Positions 1-8,753 of a DNA stretch of 41,707 bases are shown here, one piece after another; the stretch's first letter is position 1, and every line of letters begins with the position of its first letter. Both the position numbers and the translations under genes were made by a program. Source of the DNA: an uncultured Actinomycetes bacterium (lineage in GTDB: Bacteria > Actinomycetota > Acidimicrobiia > Acidimicrobiales > SZUA-35); assembly GCA_902826025.1 (NCBI GenBank), contig CADEDH010000007.1, positions 97,756-139,462 of the forward strand, written 5' to 3'. Under the pieces are notes generated by a model that saw nothing but the letters and a program-made list of their open reading frames with translations, made no database searches and was not told the origin of the DNA.

Positions 1-999
1 CTGGAGGGACCGGGATGGCGGTGGGTGGGTGCCGGCCTCGGGGCGCCGATCGCCGGGCCGTTCGGCTTCGTCACCGACCAGAGCGCCTATGACCGGCTCT
101 GGCCGCTGCTGGGGGAGGGGCCGGAGGCGGGGCAGATTCCGATCGACTTCGACCGCCAGGTGATTCTCACCATCAACCACGGATCCGGGGTGAGTTTCGG
201 GCCCTGCGGCTTGCGCTTCGACGGGTTCTTGGTGGAGGACGACACGGTGGTGCTCGACCTGTTCAGCCCCGGGGGCGCCAACATCTGCCCGGCGGTGGCG
301 GTCGGGGCCACCTATGCCGTCGCCCTCGACCTCGATGTCACGGGGCCGGCTCCGTTCGAGGTGGCGATCCGCATGGGGCCCCGGCAGGATCCCCAGGCGC
401 CGCAACCGGTGGTGACCGATGTGTTCGCCACAACCACGTCTCAACTGCTCGAGCCCGAGCCGACCACCACCTCAGCCGTCCCCACCGTGCCGCCCACGGC
501 CCCTCCCGTGTCAGGCACTGTCGCCCCGGGCCAGGTGTCAGCGCCGGCGTTCGCCTCGCGGGTGGCCGACGCCGATGGGGCCCTCGATCTGCCGGTGCCC
601 GCCGGCTGGGAGAGTGACACCGGCCCGGGCCGAGCGGCGGCCCGGATCACCGGGCGGGGGGCGTTCGAGGTCCAGGTCTACGGCGCCGGTGACGACGCCT
701 GGAAGGCCACCGTTGGCAACGACTCCGATCTGGCCGTGGTAGCAGGCCCCACGGCGGTGGCCCTGCCGGTGTACGAGAAGCGTGGCGGTGCGCAGGTCAC
801 CACCGGCGAGGTCGTCATGGCCCAGGAGTACCGCTATGCCTCCCGGACCTCGTTCCTCCACGTGGCCGTGCGCTGGTACGAGAGGAACGGGCAGGTGATC
901 GTCGCCCGGCTGAACTACCCCGACCCCACCAAGGTCTCCGAGGCGCTCACCGGTTTGAACCCCGACGCCCTGCTCGACGACCTCCGCATCCTGCGGTAG
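1..999 (+). CDS. Exported or cell-envelope protein of unknown function, 5'-truncated by window edge
   Basis: The reading frame is open from base 1 with no stop, so the N-terminus, including any signal peptide, lies outside the window; a GTG at 25 is an in-frame codon rather than a convincing start. Two globular parts are visible. The first (about residues 10-130 of the visible frame) has the pattern DFDRQVILTI...C...ICPAV and two cysteines, faintly like PrcB-type domains. A linker rich in Thr, Pro and Ser (about residues 145-185) joins it to a second domain of about 145 residues with the motif DLPVPAGWES. Such linkers are typical of exported actinobacterial proteins, so an extracytoplasmic location is inferred. 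No catalytic motif is recognised and I assign no function. A 16-bp palindrome follows 15 bp after the stop. Confidence 0.7.
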   Translation: MEGPGWRWVGAGLGAPIAGPFGFVTDQSAYDRLWPLLGEGPEAGQIPIDFDRQVILTINHGSGVSFGPCGLRFDGFLVEDDTVVLDLFSPGGANICPAVAVGATYAVALDLDVTGPAPFEVAIRMGPRQDPQAPQPVVTDVFATTTSQLLEPEPTTTSAVPTVPPTAPPVSGTVAPGQVSAPAFASRVADADGALDLPVPAGWESDTGPGRAAARITGRGAFEVQVYGAGDDAWKATVGNDSDLAVVAGPTAVALPVYEKRGGAQVTTGEVVMAQEYRYASRTSFLHVAVRWYERNGQVIVARLNYPDPTKVSEALTGLNPDALLDDLRILR

Positions 1000-1014
1000 C
1001 CGCCTTCACGCCCG

Positions 1015-1030
1015 ATTTCCCGCGGGAAAT
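1015..1030. promoter_or_regulatory. Perfect 16-bp palindrome between the first gene and the kinase-like gene
   Basis: ATTTCCCGCGGGAAAT is a perfect inverted repeat with no spacer. It lies 15 bp past the stop of the upstream gene and about 65 bp before the -10 box of the kinase-like gene. It could be an operator, or a weak hairpin (6-bp stem with CGCG loop) ending upstream transcription. No U-tract follows it. Confidence 0.45.
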
Positions 1031-1094
1031 TCGCCCCGTCCTGCACCCCGGGGGCCAGGTGCCCGCCCGAGGACACTCGGCCGATGCGGTGAGG

Positions 1095-1100
1095 TAACGT
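1095..1100 (+). promoter_or_regulatory. -10 box of the kinase-like gene (leaderless type)
   Basis: TAACGT is followed by exactly 6 nt and then ATG at 1107. This spacing puts the expected transcription start at or next to the start codon. No Shine-Dalgarno sequence is present, and no clear -35 box is seen. Confidence 0.5.
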
Positions 1101-1106
1101 CCGGTG

Positions 1107-2321
1107 ATGGCTCACCGCCGGGACCTCGGAGAGCGGATCTACCGGGGCACGCACTTCGAGGTGTACCGCGGGTGGAACGGCACGCGCCAGGTGGCGCGGA
1201 AAGTGCCGGCCGATCACGGCGCCAACCCCGCGTGGTTCGAGGCGCAAGTCAAGGTGGGCGGCATCTCCACCGTGTGGAGCCTGTCGTTTGGCACGCGCGG
1301 GCGGATCTTGCATGACGACGACGACCTCACCGTCGTCGAGCAACTCCAGCGCAGGAGGTACGGCGACGCGGCCACCCCGGTTTCCAGTGCGGATCTGCTC
1401 GAGAGCGAGGCGGACACGCTCGAACGGCACGGGCGGGCCTGGGGGCACGAGCTGTGCTCGTTCGAGCCCGACTCCGAGCAGCCCGTGCTCGAGACGGAGT
1501 GGTGCCCGGCTGTGCCGCTGGACTCGTTCGCGAGGGAGCAGGCGAGAGCGCTGCTGCCGGCACTGCTACCAGCCCTGTGGGACGCGCTCGTCGACCGTCT
1601 TCACGGGGACCTGTCGCCGTCGAACCTCCTCGTGTCGCCCGACGGGCCTCGCGCCTTCCTAATCGATCCGGCGGCGTTCGTGCTGCGGGGGAAGTGGTAC
1701 TCGCTCAATGCGATAACGAGCGAGCTGCATCTCGACTTCGTCACCACCGGGTCGAGCTACCCGCTGCTCCCGCCGTGGTACGCCTCGGCACTCGCCCTCG
1801 CTTCCGGAGCCACGCTCGCTGATCACATTCACGGCTTCGTTCGCGGCCTGACGCTGTCCCGCCACGCACCTCCCGTGGCCGTGGGGTCGTCGACCGTGAT
1901 GCACGCAGTTGGGCCCTTCGGGCGGCCGCTCGCTCACTCGTTCTCATTGGAGGAGGGGGCACCGGACAAGAACGGGGACATCTCGCTCCGCGGGCGGATC
2001 CACCCCTCCCTGCAGCCGGCTGGTGAGCCACACCCCGCCGATCTGCTGGCGCTCGGGATCGCCTTGTACGGGATCCTGACCGGACGCCACCCGTTTGGCT
2101 TCGATCCGGACACGCCGCCCGCTTGGGTGGGGCTCGATTCGTTGGATGACCAGGTCGAGGGTGCCGATCGGTTGGCGGCCCTGCTCGAGCGGCCGATTCC
2201 CGCCCCGAGCACGCTGGCCAGCGATGTCACCGCCGACGAGGACCGCCTTGCGCTGGCGCTGCTGACGCTCGACATCCCCGATCGTGACCACCTCGCCGAG
2301 CTCTGCCGTCAACGGCCCTGA
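1107..2321 (+). CDS. Divergent protein-kinase-like protein
   Basis: The 404-residue protein has a kinase-like core. A short N-lobe contains a probable ATP-lysine (K32 in VARKVP). The catalytic loop is HGDLSPSN (H166, D168, N173) and the metal-binding position is IDP (D187) in place of DFG. The segment LALGIALYGILTGRHPFG, about 120 residues further on, resembles the helix F region of Ser/Thr kinases, so a long insertion separates it from the metal-binding Asp. HGD-type loops occur in bacterial Ser/Thr kinases and in small-molecule or antibiotic kinases; the helix-F-like segment favours a protein kinase, but the substrate is unknown. No membrane segment or sensor domain is visible. The start ATG 1107 was chosen over GTG 1104 because a -10 box lies 6 nt upstream. 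Codon choice looks less uniform than in neighbouring genes, and the gene sits beside a tRNA gene, so acquisition by transfer is possible but unproven. Confidence 0.75.
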   Translation: MAHRRDLGERIYRGTHFEVYRGWNGTRQVARKVPADHGANPAWFEAQVKVGGISTVWSLSFGTRGRILHDDDDLTVVEQLQRRRYGDAATPVSSADLLESEADTLERHGRAWGHELCSFEPDSEQPVLETEWCPAVPLDSFAREQARALLPALLPALWDALVDRLHGDLSPSNLLVSPDGPRAFLIDPAAFVLRGKWYSLNAITSELHLDFVTTGSSYPLLPPWYASALALASGATLADHIHGFVRGLTLSRHAPPVAVGSSTVMHAVGPFGRPLAHSFSLEEGAPDKNGDISLRGRIHPSLQPAGEPHPADLLALGIALYGILTGRHPFGFDPDTPPAWVGLDSLDDQVEGADRLAALLERPIPAPSTLASDVTADEDRLALALLTLDIPDRDHLAELCRQRP

Positions 2322-2361
2322 CTCGGCCCACCGGGCAGGGACCAGCAGGGCCTTCCCAGCT

Positions 2362-2404
2362 GCAACCCCAGGTCACGCTGTTTGGCGGTGTGACCTGGGG
2401 TTGC
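2362..2404. terminator. Bidirectional terminator hairpin between kinase-like gene and tRNA-Pro
   Basis: Two perfect 15-nt arms (2362-2376 and 2390-2404) enclose a 13-nt loop. The hairpin lies 40 bp past the plus-strand kinase stop and 18 bp past the 3' end of the minus-strand tRNA, so it can serve both convergent units. There is no long U-tract, as is common in high-GC genomes. Confidence 0.75.
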
Positions 2405-2421
2405 CGGGTTCCTCTCCCCGG

Positions 2422-2496
2422 TCGGGATGGGGAGATTTGAACTCCCGACCCCCTGCTCCCAAAGCAGGTGCGCTAGCCAAACTGCGCTACATCCCG
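2422..2496 (-). tRNA. tRNA-Pro (anticodon UGG)
   Basis: On the minus strand the sequence folds as a complete cloverleaf. The acceptor stem CGGGATG pairs with CATCCCG, followed by discriminator A at 2422. The anticodon stem CCTGC/GCAGG closes the loop TTTGGGA, giving anticodon TGG (UGG, reading CCN proline codons). The T-stem GGGAG/CTCCC encloses TTCAAAT. The genome-encoded 3' end is not CCA, so CCA must be added enzymatically. A possible -10 box (TACCAT on the minus strand, 2513-2508) lies 11 nt upstream of the mature 5' end. Confidence 0.95.
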
Positions 2497-2507
2497 GAGC
2501 GGCGCCC

Positions 2508-2513
2508 ATGGTA
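2508..2513 (-). promoter_or_regulatory. Possible -10 box of tRNA-Pro
   Basis: Read on the minus strand, TACCAT ends 11 nt before the tRNA 5' end, which would leave a leader of about 5 nt for RNase P. A weak -35 candidate (TGCCAG) lies 17 nt further upstream. The site is inside a 7-bp inverted repeat (GGTAGCC at 2510-2516 and GGCTACC at 2525-2531). Confidence 0.35.
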
Positions 2514-2688
2514 GCCGGCGCTGCGGCTACCTGGCATGGCCTTTGGTCCTCGGGGCCGGGCGCCAGGGTCGGCGCCGGCCGTCGGGCCCGCTGACCAGCG
2601 GCAACGAGTCTCGCCGCACGCGCCGGGGGAGCGGGAACAGCCCGCTCGGGCGGCGGCAATCGGCGGCGCGGCACCTGTGGCTGCTCGT

Positions 2689-2694
2689 TACACT
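2689..2694 (+). promoter_or_regulatory. -10 box of the tig-clpP-clpX operon
   Basis: TACACT lies 7 nt before GTG 2702 (4 nt before the alternative GTG 2699). No Shine-Dalgarno sequence is visible, so the tig mRNA is probably leaderless. Confidence 0.5.
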
Positions 2695-2701
2695 CGGGGT
2701 G

Positions 2702-4048
2702 GTGAAGTCGTCTGTTGAGACCCTCGAGGGGAACAAGGTCAAGGTCGTCGTTCAGGTGGAGGAGGCGGAGTTCGAGAAAGATCTCGACGCTGCCTTCCGG
2801 CGCTTGGCCAGGGAGGTCCGCCTCCCGGGGTTCCGACCTGGCAAGGCCCCCCGCAAGGTCCTGGAGGCCCGCATCGGCCAGTCCTACGCCCGCCAGGAGG
2901 CGTTCCGGGAGGCCCTGCCCGTCTACTACACCGAAGCGGTGAAGGAGCACGAGGTCGACGTCATCGCCCCTCCGGAGATCGACATCACCGATGGCCAGGA
3001 GAGCGGGGCCATCTCGTTCGATGCCGTGGTGGAGGTCCGCCCCACGATTTCGGTCGAGGGCTACGCCGGCCTGGAGATCGAGGTCCCGTCGCTGGCGGTG
3101 GGGGAAGACCTGGTCGACGGTGCCGTAGACCGGATGCGAGCGAAGTTCGGTGAGCTGGCCGATGTCGACCGTCCCGCCGCCGCCGGAGACCGGGCCGTGA
3201 TCGACATCGAGGCCACCCACGAAGGCGAAGTTGTGCCCGGCCTCACCGCCACCGACTACGTTTATGAGGTGGGCAGCGGAGCTGTTGTCGCCGAGATCGA
3301 CGAGCACCTCACCGGGGCCTCTGCCGGTGATGAGCTCACGTTCTCCGCCGACCATCCCGACGAAGACGAAGACGAACCGCTCCACTTCACCATCAGGCTG
3401 CACAAGGTGCAGGAGATGGTCCTGCCCGAGGCCACCGACGCCTGGGCCGCCGACAACAGCGAGTTCGAGACGTTGGAGGAGCTGCGGGAGAGCTTCCGCA
3501 CCAACATGACCACGGTGCGGGTCAACCAGGCCCGGGCCGCTCGCCGCAGCAAGCTGGCCGAGGCCCTGGCCGAGCTGGTCGACGATGAGTTGGTACCCGA
3601 GGCCATGGTCGACAACGAGGTGGAGGCCCGGGCCCAGGACATGGCTCTGCGCCTCAACGCCCAGGGGATCGACTTCAACACCTTCCTCCAGATCACCGGC
3701 CAATCGCAGGCCGATGTGCTGGAGGGCCTCCGGGCCGACGCCCGTGGCTCGGCCAAGTTCGATCTGGCCCTGCGGGCCATCGCCCAGACCGAGGGTTTCG
3801 AGGTCACCGATCACGACGTCGAGCATGAGCTGGAGCACATCGCCGGCCACCTCGACAAGTCGCCCGAAGAGGTCCGGGCCGACTTCGAGCAGGCGGGGCG
3901 GATGCCCGCCCTGCGGGCCGACCTTCTCAAGAACAAGGCGCTCGACTGGGTCACCGAGCGGGCAACGGTCGTCGACGAGGATGGCCAAACCGTCTCCCCA
4001 GATGCGCTAGAACTGCCTACCCAGGACGATTCCGGAGAGGACCACTAA
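2702..4048 (+). CDS. tig: Trigger factor, ribosome-associated chaperone and peptidyl-prolyl isomerase
   Basis: The 448-residue protein (usual length for the family) binds the ribosome exit tunnel and shields nascent chains. The N-terminal ribosome-binding domain carries the signature GFRPGKAP at residues 43-50. An FKBP-type PPIase domain follows at roughly residues 150-240, then a long helical C-terminal chaperone arm. The reading frame continues upstream to 2543, but that stretch is Arg-rich and non-conserved; GTG 2702 is chosen because it fits the family N-terminus and sits 7 nt after a TACACT -10 box (GTG 2699 is the alternative). The stop codon directly abuts the clpP start, so tig, clpP and clpX form an operon that joins nascent-chain folding to proteolysis, an arrangement seen in many bacteria. 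Confidence 0.95.
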   Translation: MKSSVETLEGNKVKVVVQVEEAEFEKDLDAAFRRLAREVRLPGFRPGKAPRKVLEARIGQSYARQEAFREALPVYYTEAVKEHEVDVIAPPEIDITDGQESGAISFDAVVEVRPTISVEGYAGLEIEVPSLAVGEDLVDGAVDRMRAKFGELADVDRPAAAGDRAVIDIEATHEGEVVPGLTATDYVYEVGSGAVVAEIDEHLTGASAGDELTFSADHPDEDEDEPLHFTIRLHKVQEMVLPEATDAWAADNSEFETLEELRESFRTNMTTVRVNQARAARRSKLAEALAELVDDELVPEAMVDNEVEARAQDMALRLNAQGIDFNTFLQITGQSQADVLEGLRADARGSAKFDLALRAIAQTEGFEVTDHDVEHELEHIAGHLDKSPEEVRADFEQAGRMPALRADLLKNKALDWVTERATVVDEDGQTVSPDALELPTQDDSGEDH

Positions 4049-4696
4049 GTGACGCACGCCGCGCCCATGTACAACTCCATCATCCCCATGGTCATCGAGC
4101 AGACGAGCCGTGGGGAACGGACCGCGGACATCTACTCACGGCTCCTGCGGGACAACATCATCTTCCTGGGCACACCGATCTACGACGACATCGCCAACGT
4201 GATCTGCGCCCAGATGCTGCACCTGGAGTCGGAGAACCCCGACCGGGACATCAGCCTCTACATCAACTCACCGGGCGGCGATATCAACGCCATGTTCGCC
4301 ATCTACGACACGATGCAGTACATCAAGCCCGACGTGACCACCATCTGCTTCGGTCAGGCGGCCTCAGCGGCCGCCATCCTGCTGGCGGCCGGTACCAAGG
4401 GCAAGCGCCTGGCCCTCTCCAACGCCCGCATCCTGCTCCACCAGCCCTACACCGGGGCTCAGGGGCAGGTGTCCGACCTGGAGATCGCGGCCAACGAGAT
4501 CGAGCGCATCAAGAAGGTCCTGGAGGAGACGCTGGCCCGCCACTCGGGCCAGCCGATCGAGCGGATCGCCGCCGACACCGATCGTGACTTCGTCATGACG
4601 GCCAACGAGGCCCAGGAGTACGGCATCATCGATGAGGTGCTCCGCGAGCGCCAGACGGTCGACACCACCGGCCCGATCCGGGCCGTCGGCTCCTAG
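4049..4696 (+). CDS. clpP: ATP-dependent Clp protease proteolytic subunit
   Basis: This is the serine peptidase of the ClpXP machine, which forms a tetradecameric cytoplasmic barrel. The catalytic triad is visible as Ser106 in GQAASAAA, His131 in LLHQP and Asp180 in DTDRD, with spacing identical to the E. coli enzyme. At 215 residues it has normal length. The GQAAS nucleophile elbow and [15 protein letters not shown] segment resemble actinobacterial ClpP2-type subunits, so a second ClpP elsewhere in the genome is likely (family knowledge, not seen here). The start GTG 4049 follows the tig TAA immediately and has a GGAGAGG Shine-Dalgarno 8 nt upstream inside tig; ATG 4067 is a less likely alternative. 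It is coupled to tig and followed after 17 bp by clpX. Confidence 0.95.
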   Translation: MTHAAPMYNSIIPMVIEQTSRGERTADIYSRLLRDNIIFLGTPIYDDIANVICAQMLHLESENPDRDISLYINSPGGDINAMFAIYDTMQYIKPDVTTICFGQAASAAAILLAAGTKGKRLALSNARILLHQPYTGAQGQVSDLEIAANEIERIKKVLEETLARHSGQPIERIAADTDRDFVMTANEAQEYGIIDEVLRERQTVDTTGPIRAVGS

Positions 4697-4713
4697 CAGG
4701 GGGGACAACGAGG

Positions 4714-5985
<1,272 letters not shown>

Positions 5986-6008
5986 CTCGGTCGCCCTCGG
6001 GACTCCCG

Positions 6009-7355
6009 TTGGATTATCGCAGCGCGCTGGCCTTCCTCGACCAGCACACCAATCTGGAAGGCAGCCGCCGCGACCGGTTCGCGCCCGGTTCTCCCGGCCT
6101 GCCAACCGCCGGCCAGACCGATGGGCTCTCGCTGGAACCGATGCGCGAGCTGATGGCGGCTCTGGGTGACCCCCACGAGGCCTATCGGGTGATTCACATC
6201 ACCGGCACCAACGGCAAGGGTTCGACCGCCCGCTACATCAGCGCCCTGCTCCAGGCCACCGATCTGTCGGTCGGCACCTACACCAGCCCCAACATCGAGA
6301 CGGTCAACGAGCGTCTGAGTTGGGCTGGCCAGCCCATCTCCAGCGACGATTTCGGCCGCCTCATGGGACTTATGGCCGGGGTGGAGACGCTCTTGTCCCG
6401 CAAGCCCAGCCGCTTCGAGCTGCTCACTGCCGCCGCCTTCGCCTGGTTCGCCGAGCTGGGTGTCGATGTGGCGGTGGTCGAGGTGGGCCTGCTCGGCCGC
6501 TACGACGCCACCAACGTGGTCACCGGTGACGTCGCGGTGGTGACGAACATCGGCAAGGACCACACCAGTGGGGAGGAGGGGTGGGAAGCCCAGGTGGCCT
6601 CGGAGAAGGCGGGGATCATCAAGCCCACCAGCCACGCCGTCCTGGGCTCGCCCATGGGCGAGCTGGAGCCGATCTTCGCTGCCGAAGGGCCCGTTGCCCT
6701 GTGGAGCGCCGGTGAGGAGTTTGCCGTCGAGGCCAACGATCTGGCCGTGGGGGGCCGGGTGATCGACCTCGTCACCCCCGGTGCCCGCTACGACCAGCTG
6801 TTCATCCCGTTCCACGGGGCCCACCAGGGCGACAACCTGGCCACCGCGGTGGCGGCGGTGGAAGCCTTCTTCGGTCGGCCGGCCGAGCAGGACCTCATCG
6901 AGTTCGCTCTCGCCACCGTGGAGCTGCCGGCCCGTTTCGAGGTTGTGGCCCACGACCCCACGATCATCCTCGACGGCGCCCACAACCCGCCCGGGGCCCG
7001 AGCCGCGTCGGCCACCCTGCGGGAGGCCTTCGCCCGTCTCGGCTCGTGGGTGCTGGTGGTGGGCATGCTGTCGGGCAAGGACCCGGTGGAGATGCTGGAA
7101 GCCCTGGGGGCCGATGAGTTCGACGCCGTGATCTGCTGCGAGCCCGACTGGTCCCGGGCTATTCCGGCCGACGAGATCGCCCGGGCCGCCACCCGGCTGG
7201 GCCTGTCGGTCGAGGTAGTGAAGGATCCGGTGGAGGCCCTGCAGCGGGCGCTGGCCGTGACCGCCGGCGACGACCTGATCCTCGTCACCGGGAGCATCTA
7301 CGTGGTGGGGGAGATGCGAGCCGCGGCCCGGGCCATCGGTGCCCGGAACTCCTAG
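6009..7355 (+). CDS. folC: Folylpolyglutamate synthase / dihydrofolate synthase
   Basis: A Mur-ligase-type cytoplasmic enzyme that adds glutamate to dihydropteroate or folates using ATP. The P-loop is GTNGKGS (66-72), and the conserved DGAHNP motif of the C-terminal Mur ligase domain is at 322-327. The segment YTSPNIETVNERL is the conserved folate/Mg region, and the length (448) is normal. The start is TTG 6009, read from the family N-terminus (a short helix before the P-loop domain); no good Shine-Dalgarno or -10 box supports it, so the exact start is uncertain. The gene lies 23 bp after clpX in the same direction and is probably expressed at least partly by read-through. Confidence 0.93.
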   Translation: MDYRSALAFLDQHTNLEGSRRDRFAPGSPGLPTAGQTDGLSLEPMRELMAALGDPHEAYRVIHITGTNGKGSTARYISALLQATDLSVGTYTSPNIETVNERLSWAGQPISSDDFGRLMGLMAGVETLLSRKPSRFELLTAAAFAWFAELGVDVAVVEVGLLGRYDATNVVTGDVAVVTNIGKDHTSGEEGWEAQVASEKAGIIKPTSHAVLGSPMGELEPIFAAEGPVALWSAGEEFAVEANDLAVGGRVIDLVTPGARYDQLFIPFHGAHQGDNLATAVAAVEAFFGRPAEQDLIEFALATVELPARFEVVAHDPTIILDGAHNPPGARAASATLREAFARLGSWVLVVGMLSGKDPVEMLEALGADEFDAVICCEPDWSRAIPADEIARAATRLGLSVEVVKDPVEALQRALAVTAGDDLILVTGSIYVVGEMRAAARAIGARNS

Positions 7356-7409
7356 TCTCTTCGGCCCGTTGCGCTCAAGCGCCGGGCCAGGCCGGCCGAT
7401 GCGCCGACC

Positions 7410-8252
7410 ATGGCCCGACTCGCGTTCCACCTCCGTCGACCCCGTCGACCCGAGCTCCCGGCCCACTCCCGCCGGGGTGAACGGGGCGCCACACTCACCG
7501 AGTACGGGTTGATCGTGTCGCTGGTGGTGGTGGCCGCCATGGGCGGCATCATGCAGCTCCAGGACGAGTCGGGCTCCTACCTGGTCGAGACCGGCTCCGA
7601 CGTTGGCCAGCCCCGGGAGCTGGCGGCCGACATGAACCCCGACCTCCCAGAGGAGCCGAACTGGTTGCCCCAGCCCCCGGCCCCCACCACGACCACCACG
7701 GCGCCCACCACCACCTCCACGGCCGCTGCCACCACCTCTACGACGTCCGCCGCCACGACCAGCACCACGGCCGCCGCCACCACCAGCACCACGGCGGCCA
7801 CGAGCACGTCCACCACGGCCGCCACCACCTCCACGACAGCCAGCTCCTATCCGGTGGGCGCCGTGATCTACCAGGGGCCGATGTACAGCGACCGGCACGA
7901 GGACGAGTGCTACCAGGTCAAGAACCCGGGCCAGGTCGGGTCGTCCATCGAACGCCACAACTGCGACAACGGGAACAACCAGAAGATCGCCGCCGTCGGT
8001 TCGGCCACCGTGGTGGCCCTGAAGTGGACCGACACGCCCAATGCGGGTCTGTGCGTGTCGGCCGGCGCTAGCGAGGCCACCATGGCCACCTGCAACGGGA
8101 CCTCGGCGCAGCTGTTCACGGTGACCGTCACGAGCGGTTGGATCCAGTACAAGAGCCAGAGCAACAACTTGTGCATCGCCGAGTACAGCGACGATTGGAA
8201 GATGGAGACCTGCAACACCTCCAGTGACCGCCAGCGCTTCAAGTTCCCTTAG
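7410..8252 (+). CDS. Flp-type pilin fused through a Thr-rich stalk to a ricin-like lectin domain
   Basis: This 280-residue protein has three clear parts. Residues 1-50 form a type IVb prepilin N-terminus: a basic leader ending RRGERG26, then ATLTEYGLIVSLVVVAAMGGI with the E31-Y32 pair (mature positions +5 and +6) typical of Flp pilins and cleaved by TadV/CpaA-type peptidases. Residues 92-145 are an almost pure Thr/Ala/Ser stalk, probably glycosylated. Residues 150-280 contain three repeats, each with a Cys pair (C167/C185, C215/C228, C255/C268) and ending NNQKIAA, SAQLFTV and DRQRFKF. These match degenerate QxW motifs of a ricin-B beta-trefoil. The inferred role is a surface adhesin carried on or as a minor Flp pilin. 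No pilus assembly gene is adjacent; tadE/tadG-like genes lie 5.6 kb downstream. The start has no obvious Shine-Dalgarno. Confidence 0.82.
   Translation: MARLAFHLRRPRRPELPAHSRRGERGATLTEYGLIVSLVVVAAMGGIMQLQDESGSYLVETGSDVGQPRELAADMNPDLPEEPNWLPQPPAPTTTTTAPTTTSTAAATTSTTSAATTSTTAAATTSTTAATSTSTTAATTSTTASSYPVGAVIYQGPMYSDRHEDECYQVKNPGQVGSSIERHNCDNGNNQKIAAVGSATVVALKWTDTPNAGLCVSAGASEATMATCNGTSAQLFTVTVTSGWIQYKSQSNNLCIAEYSDDWKMETCNTSSDRQRFKFP
7680..7845 (+). repeat. Degenerate in-gene repeat encoding the Thr/Ala/Ser stalk
   Basis: The DNA consists of imperfect short units built from ACC, ACG, AGC and GCC codons, encoding variations of A-T-T-S-T-T. It is fully in frame inside the pilin-lectin gene, so copy-number changes in multiples of three would alter stalk length without breaking the gene. 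Confidence 0.7.
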
Positions 8253-8259
8253 GTCCCGG

Positions 8260-8265
8260 TACCCT
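8260..8265 (+). promoter_or_regulatory. -10 box of ndk (leaderless type)
   Basis: TACCCT is followed by 7 nt and then GTG 8273. There is no Shine-Dalgarno between the box and the start codon. Confidence 0.5.
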
Positions 8266-8272
8266 GCCGGCC

Positions 8273-8683
8273 GTGAGTAGGACACTGGTCATCTGCAAGC
8301 CCGACGCCGTCGAACGCGGCTACGTGGGCGAGATCATCTCCCGGTTCGAGCGCAAGGGCCTGCGTCTGGTGGCGGCTGAGCTGCGTCAGCTCGACACCGA
8401 CACCCTGGGCCGTCACTACGAGGAGCACGTGGGCAAGGGCTTCTACGACGATCTCGTGGCGTTCATGAGCCGCAGTCCGGCCTTCGTGGCCGTCGTCGAA
8501 GGCCCGGAGGACACCTTCGCCATCGTTCGCACCCTGATGGGCCCGACCAACCCGGCGGCGGCGCCTCCCGGCACCATCCGGGGCGACTTCGGCACGATCA
8601 TGACCGAGAACCTGGTCCACGGCTCGGACTCCAACGAGTCGGCTGAGCGGGAGATCGCCATCTTCTTCCCCGGTCTGGCCTGA
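8273..8683 (+). CDS. ndk: Nucleoside diphosphate kinase
   Basis: A cytoplasmic enzyme that transfers the gamma-phosphate of ATP to other NDPs through a phosphohistidine. The active-site His116 lies in NLVHGSDSNESAEREI, the family signature, and the N-terminus RTLVICKPDAVERGYVG is typical. At 136 residues it is full length. The start GTG 8273 is supported by a -10 box 7 nt upstream. The gene is transcribed on its own and ends in a 10-bp-stem terminator at 8692-8721. Confidence 0.97.
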   Translation: MSRTLVICKPDAVERGYVGEIISRFERKGLRLVAAELRQLDTDTLGRHYEEHVGKGFYDDLVAFMSRSPAFVAVVEGPEDTFAIVRTLMGPTNPAAAPPGTIRGDFGTIMTENLVHGSDSNESAEREIAIFFPGLA

Positions 8684-8691
8684 GCGTGCCG

Positions 8692-8721
8692 TTGGCGGCC
8701 CCGGAGAGGGAGGGCCGCCAA
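8692..8721 (+). terminator. Terminator hairpin after ndk
   Basis: Perfect 10-nt arms TTGGCGGCCC and GGGCCGCCAA enclose a 10-nt loop, starting 8 bp after the ndk stop. The following sequence is not U-rich. Confidence 0.65.
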
Positions 8722-8739
8722 TTGGTACAAAAAGGCCGG

Positions 8740-8745
8740 TACGCT
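8740..8745 (+). promoter_or_regulatory. -10 box of the radical-SAM / rne gene group
   Basis: TACGCT is followed by 8 nt and ATG 8754. No Shine-Dalgarno separates the two, so the transcript is probably leaderless. Confidence 0.45.
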
Positions 8746-8753
8746 ATCAGGGG

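Noticed and set aside
2422..2496. tRNA-Pro as an integration site with a duplicated att half
   Set aside because: I found no second copy of the tRNA 3' end and no integrase gene in the window.
4049..4069. clpP start at ATG 4067
   Set aside because: GTG 4049 abuts the tig stop and has a well-spaced GGAGAGG, so coupling favours the longer start.
7680..7845. Short repeats considered as a CRISPR array or microsatellite outside coding DNA
   Set aside because: The units are too short and are in-frame codons of the Thr-rich stalk, with no spacers.
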